DNA of 64,000 nt from Gymnogyps californianus (Eukaryota; Chordata; Aves; Accipitriformes; Cathartidae), in contig NC_059482.1 in assembly GCF_018139145.2 (NCBI RefSeq), positions 12,455,794 to 12,519,793 on the forward strand, read 5' to 3'. This document shows, piece by piece, positions 60,881 through 64,000 of the stretch (the stretch's first letter is position 1; each line of letters begins with the position of its first letter). A model generated the notes under the pieces. That model worked only from the letters and a program-made list of their open reading frames with translations. It had not been told where the DNA came from and ran no database searches. The translations under genes were made by a program, and so were the position numbers.

Positions 60881-63800
60881 ACTTAGTGGATTGTTTCTTT
60901 GAGGGGTGGGGCGCTGAAACCCCAATTCTCCAAAGACCTTTTGCCTGGCTTATGGATACAGCCAGCATCAGTATAAGTGTATCTATGTACAAGAATGAGT
61001 ATTATCCCTGAATTCTGCACCACCCCTCTGCTTCAGGCAGTTACTCAGTAAAACTAACTTGAGTGGAGCTTGTGTCGGAGAAATTACTTCTTGGGTAGCA
61101 GAATGACTGCAAATAGGACAACTCATACGTAACAGTGCACAGTTCTCTTTAAAGTATGTGCATAATAGAAAAATGCATATATAATAAGTTGTGGGCATTT
61201 CCTTTAGTTCTAACCAGCAACACTGAAAATATTTAAAAGTAAATAGTTGGCCTGTTCGGCACAGGAATAAACATATATTGGTGAAATGTGTGGTTCCATT
61301 TAATCTCACTATTGATCAGCCAATATCCTGAAAACACTGAGAAGAAAAACAGTGGGGAAAATACAAACTACTCTTCTGGCATAAATTAGCAAAAAAACCC
61401 AGACGTGATATATATATTTATGTAATAAAGATATACTAGTGCAAGGAACAAATTATGTTAGCAGGCAAAACTCCTGTTAACAAGCAGCTAATGAAAAAGA
61501 AGGATGATAGAAGTGAGATGGCAAACTAAACGGGTGAATAACCTGTATGTATAAGGTTTCATGATAAACGAATCTAAACAGCAGTCATTAAGTATAATTT
61601 TAACAAGATCTCAAAAACAATAGTATAAGCAATTGAAGAGGCAACAACCCATGGTGGGGCTGTAGCATGTTCTTTCCTTCAGTGATCGTGATAGCACACT
61701 AATTATAATTGTCAGTAACAACATCCTGTGGTGAGCAGAAGAGTTTCACCGTCATCTTTACATGAATGTATTGTGAAAGGGAAGATATAGACAACTCTAT
61801 AAAGATAAAAGGAAAGAAAAGAAAGAGAAAAGTGCTGAAATAGATAGCAAAAGAATTTCAGAGAAGAGGATTTAAGATAAATGAATTAATAGTAATAACT
61901 TTAAGAACCTTCTAGTCAAAAGGCACAGAAATAATATTGAAAACATCTCTGCTTCTCTTTGACAGTTTACAAAATTTAAAATGGCATTTTAAATACCTTT
62001 CACACTGCAATATGAAGCTTCATTCAACGAAGGCTATTACATAGGCACAAAGGCCTTAGCTCTGAGAAAGGAGGCTCAGCTTTTTTATCTGGCAGTGAGA
62101 GCTCATACTTTTCCTCCCTCCACCTCTGTATTATCGTGCACCCTCTCTGCTTCTTATTTATATTCACCTGCTTTTTAATTAGCATCCTGTAAAGTCACAC
62201 ACTTACAGTATATTTAACCTCCACTCATGACACTAGCCATTATCGTTTGTATCAGGGAGGATGATTGTTTGAAGACCTGTTACAGAGGGCACCTTATTAC
62301 TTGTACATGACAGATATCAATTACAAGAAAGGTCTAATGGGGCTGTAGTCACTGGAAGTCTACAAAGTCAAGTTTTAGTGAAGGTTTCTTTCTCTTCCAC
62401 AGAGGGTCATGAAAAGTAAGATTTCTGTCATACTTTTATGTAAAGACATCCAGAAGACTAAGAGAATTGTATGTTGCAATCTCTTAGAATTTTGAAGACT
62501 ATCTTCTGTAACTTAAGGTAGGAAGGAAAGGAATTTGATATAATGTAAATTCTAAACAGCAAAAACACAGGATGCTGGTTAGTGCATAAGTAAAAAAACA
62601 TGTCTTAATAATAATTATTTTTTATAATGGTGATTTCAGCTGAGTTTAGGAGGGGGTTGGTCTGCAATTATTTACATGGGAAAGCCAGTTATTAGCAGTA
62701 TAGTGTTTAGACAAATTTAACCTGTCATCTTTCTGACATCAGTGTATAAAAAGATCAGTCCTTCAAACTGAAAAAAATAACCTCTAGATACACAGAAAAA
62801 GACAAATTTTCTAACATAAAAGTGCCATGTAAAAGAAATAACTTCATTTTTGGCAAAAATACAACTGGGTTGGAAAGAAACTACTTGATTATTCTGAAAA
62901 CTAATCGAACAATTTAAAACTCAAACTGATTTTTTGCTATTTCGTATAAATCTGGAAATGCTGGCACAGCTTGAGCTATTTGGGCAGTGTTTGGTCCACT
63001 TTTTCCTCTGAGGCATTTAAAAGCCTCAAATATGTTGTCCAATACAAATTCTTCTACTGCTTATGGACTTCCTATTCAACTTTTAAGTATCTGTTTCAAA
63101 CATTGGATGGTGACTCTATTACACATTAATCAGATAAGATTTAGTGAATCATTATTGGAGTTTTATGAACATTCCTTTAGAATGCTAGTCTGTGAAATAA
63201 ATAACATCTTTGTGAGAAATGGGCAATTTTTTTCATTGGTAAAAGTAATTCTGACATTGTTTCTTTGATTAACAGTGAGGAGAAAAAAAAGGTATATCAC
63301 TGTTTCTAGGAGCAGAAGTAGACATGCGAAGTCTCAGGCCAGCTCATCTTTTTCACCAACATGTGGTGATTGCAGAGCGTTGTGTAGTTCTTGTAGAAAT
63401 TCACATGGATGTACCTGAAGATGAAATGGTGCCAATGTGGAAACAGTGACAATAACAGATAAAGGAACTTGAGGGATGTTCTCCGTACTTATTGTCTGCT
63501 TGTCCCAGCCTTTTGTGTGGTTTCTGAGATAAACTCAAGTTCAAGTGGGAGAAGGAAACAGTCTTATATGTGAACTACCTTGAAACTGAAGGGTTTGGGG
63601 AAAATAGAAGTAAGAAACCATAACATCTTTCTAGGAAAAGACTATAGCAGTATCTGTTGTATCACACTCTGTGAACTGTACAGGGCATCTCAAACCTAAG
63701 GTTCTGAGTCAGCTCTGGAAATGCTAGATAAGTACATTATGGTTTCTGCTAATGTAATTTCTAGTAAGTTCCATAGATTTCTCCCCCCTCCTTCCTTATT

Positions 63801-64000
63801 TCTCTTATTTGTATCAGAACTTGAGATAGAAGAATATAGGTTAGAAGTTGTGTTCGCATACTGGAAAATCCATGACCAAGTGAAACATAAGAAAGATGCA
63901 TAAATTCATTTTAACTGAAAAGGTAACATGTGAGGTTGATAGTCTTGAGGGCAATACGCATTGACATGTTAACTCTGTACTATCTTCCATGTGAAATTCT
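60881..64000. other. Noncoding stretch, no gene seen
   Basis: AT-rich single-copy sequence with a purine-rich piece at about 61795-61880. Minus frame 60983-61309 (108 codons) and plus frame 62987-63268 (93 codons) resemble nothing that I know. No repeat family, RNA gene or splice pair was supported. Confidence 0.6.

Noticed and set aside
1..64000. Search by eye for tRNA, rRNA, well-known microRNAs, mariner or hAT ends and retroviral genes
   Set aside because: Nothing met even a loose standard; a covariance-model and RepeatMasker run would be decisive.

Overview
The window looks like single-copy, AT-rich vertebrate nuclear DNA, most likely from a neoavian bird (inference). Two long terminal repeats (LTRs) match, from memory, LTR families that are common in non-galliform bird genomes. 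The rest is intron-like or gene-desert-like: stop-rich in all six frames, with homopolymer runs, short microsatellites and worn ancient repeats. No bacterial-type gene organisation, rRNA, tRNA, CRISPR array or operon was seen.

Layout. 1-20213: noncoding, with purine-rich and GT/T-rich tracts, a worn palindromic ancient repeat (5900-5970) and a local duplication in two clear copies plus a probable third (7424-8340). Also here are several poly-T runs, a (GT)n, a compound (TTA)n(CT)n and a possible worn CR1 tail near 18.6 kb. 20219-20795: a plus-strand solo LTR with TG/CA ends, TATA box, poly(A) signal and a nearly matching 5-bp target duplication. 20801-43902: noncoding, with G-rich runs, a 73-bp polypurine tract, a 33-bp poly-A, a (TA)17 array and blocks that look like conserved noncoding DNA at 36.5-38.0 kb. 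43903-52389: noncoding, with two more such blocks (44.4 and 46.2-46.6 kb). 52390-58054: two stretches with splice-site grammar, namely a 168-bp phase-0 open exon candidate at 52449-52616 and a strong acceptor at 58054. 60002-about 60880: a second, GC-rich LTR on the minus strand with internal ~45-bp repeats. 60881-64000: noncoding.

No protein-coding gene can be supported. The longest open frame (152 codons) lies inside the first LTR, and a 132-codon frame in the second LTR follows its tandem repeats. Several other long frames that I checked begin at GTG or TTG rather than ATG, and none resembles a protein family I recognise. The firmest and most informative content is the pair of opposite-facing LTRs, which differ upstream but share a related 3' terminal module of about 120 bp. 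I did not find a convincing new biological system. The best leads are the LTR module sharing, the ~81%-identical local duplication, the candidate exon and the possible conserved noncoding blocks.
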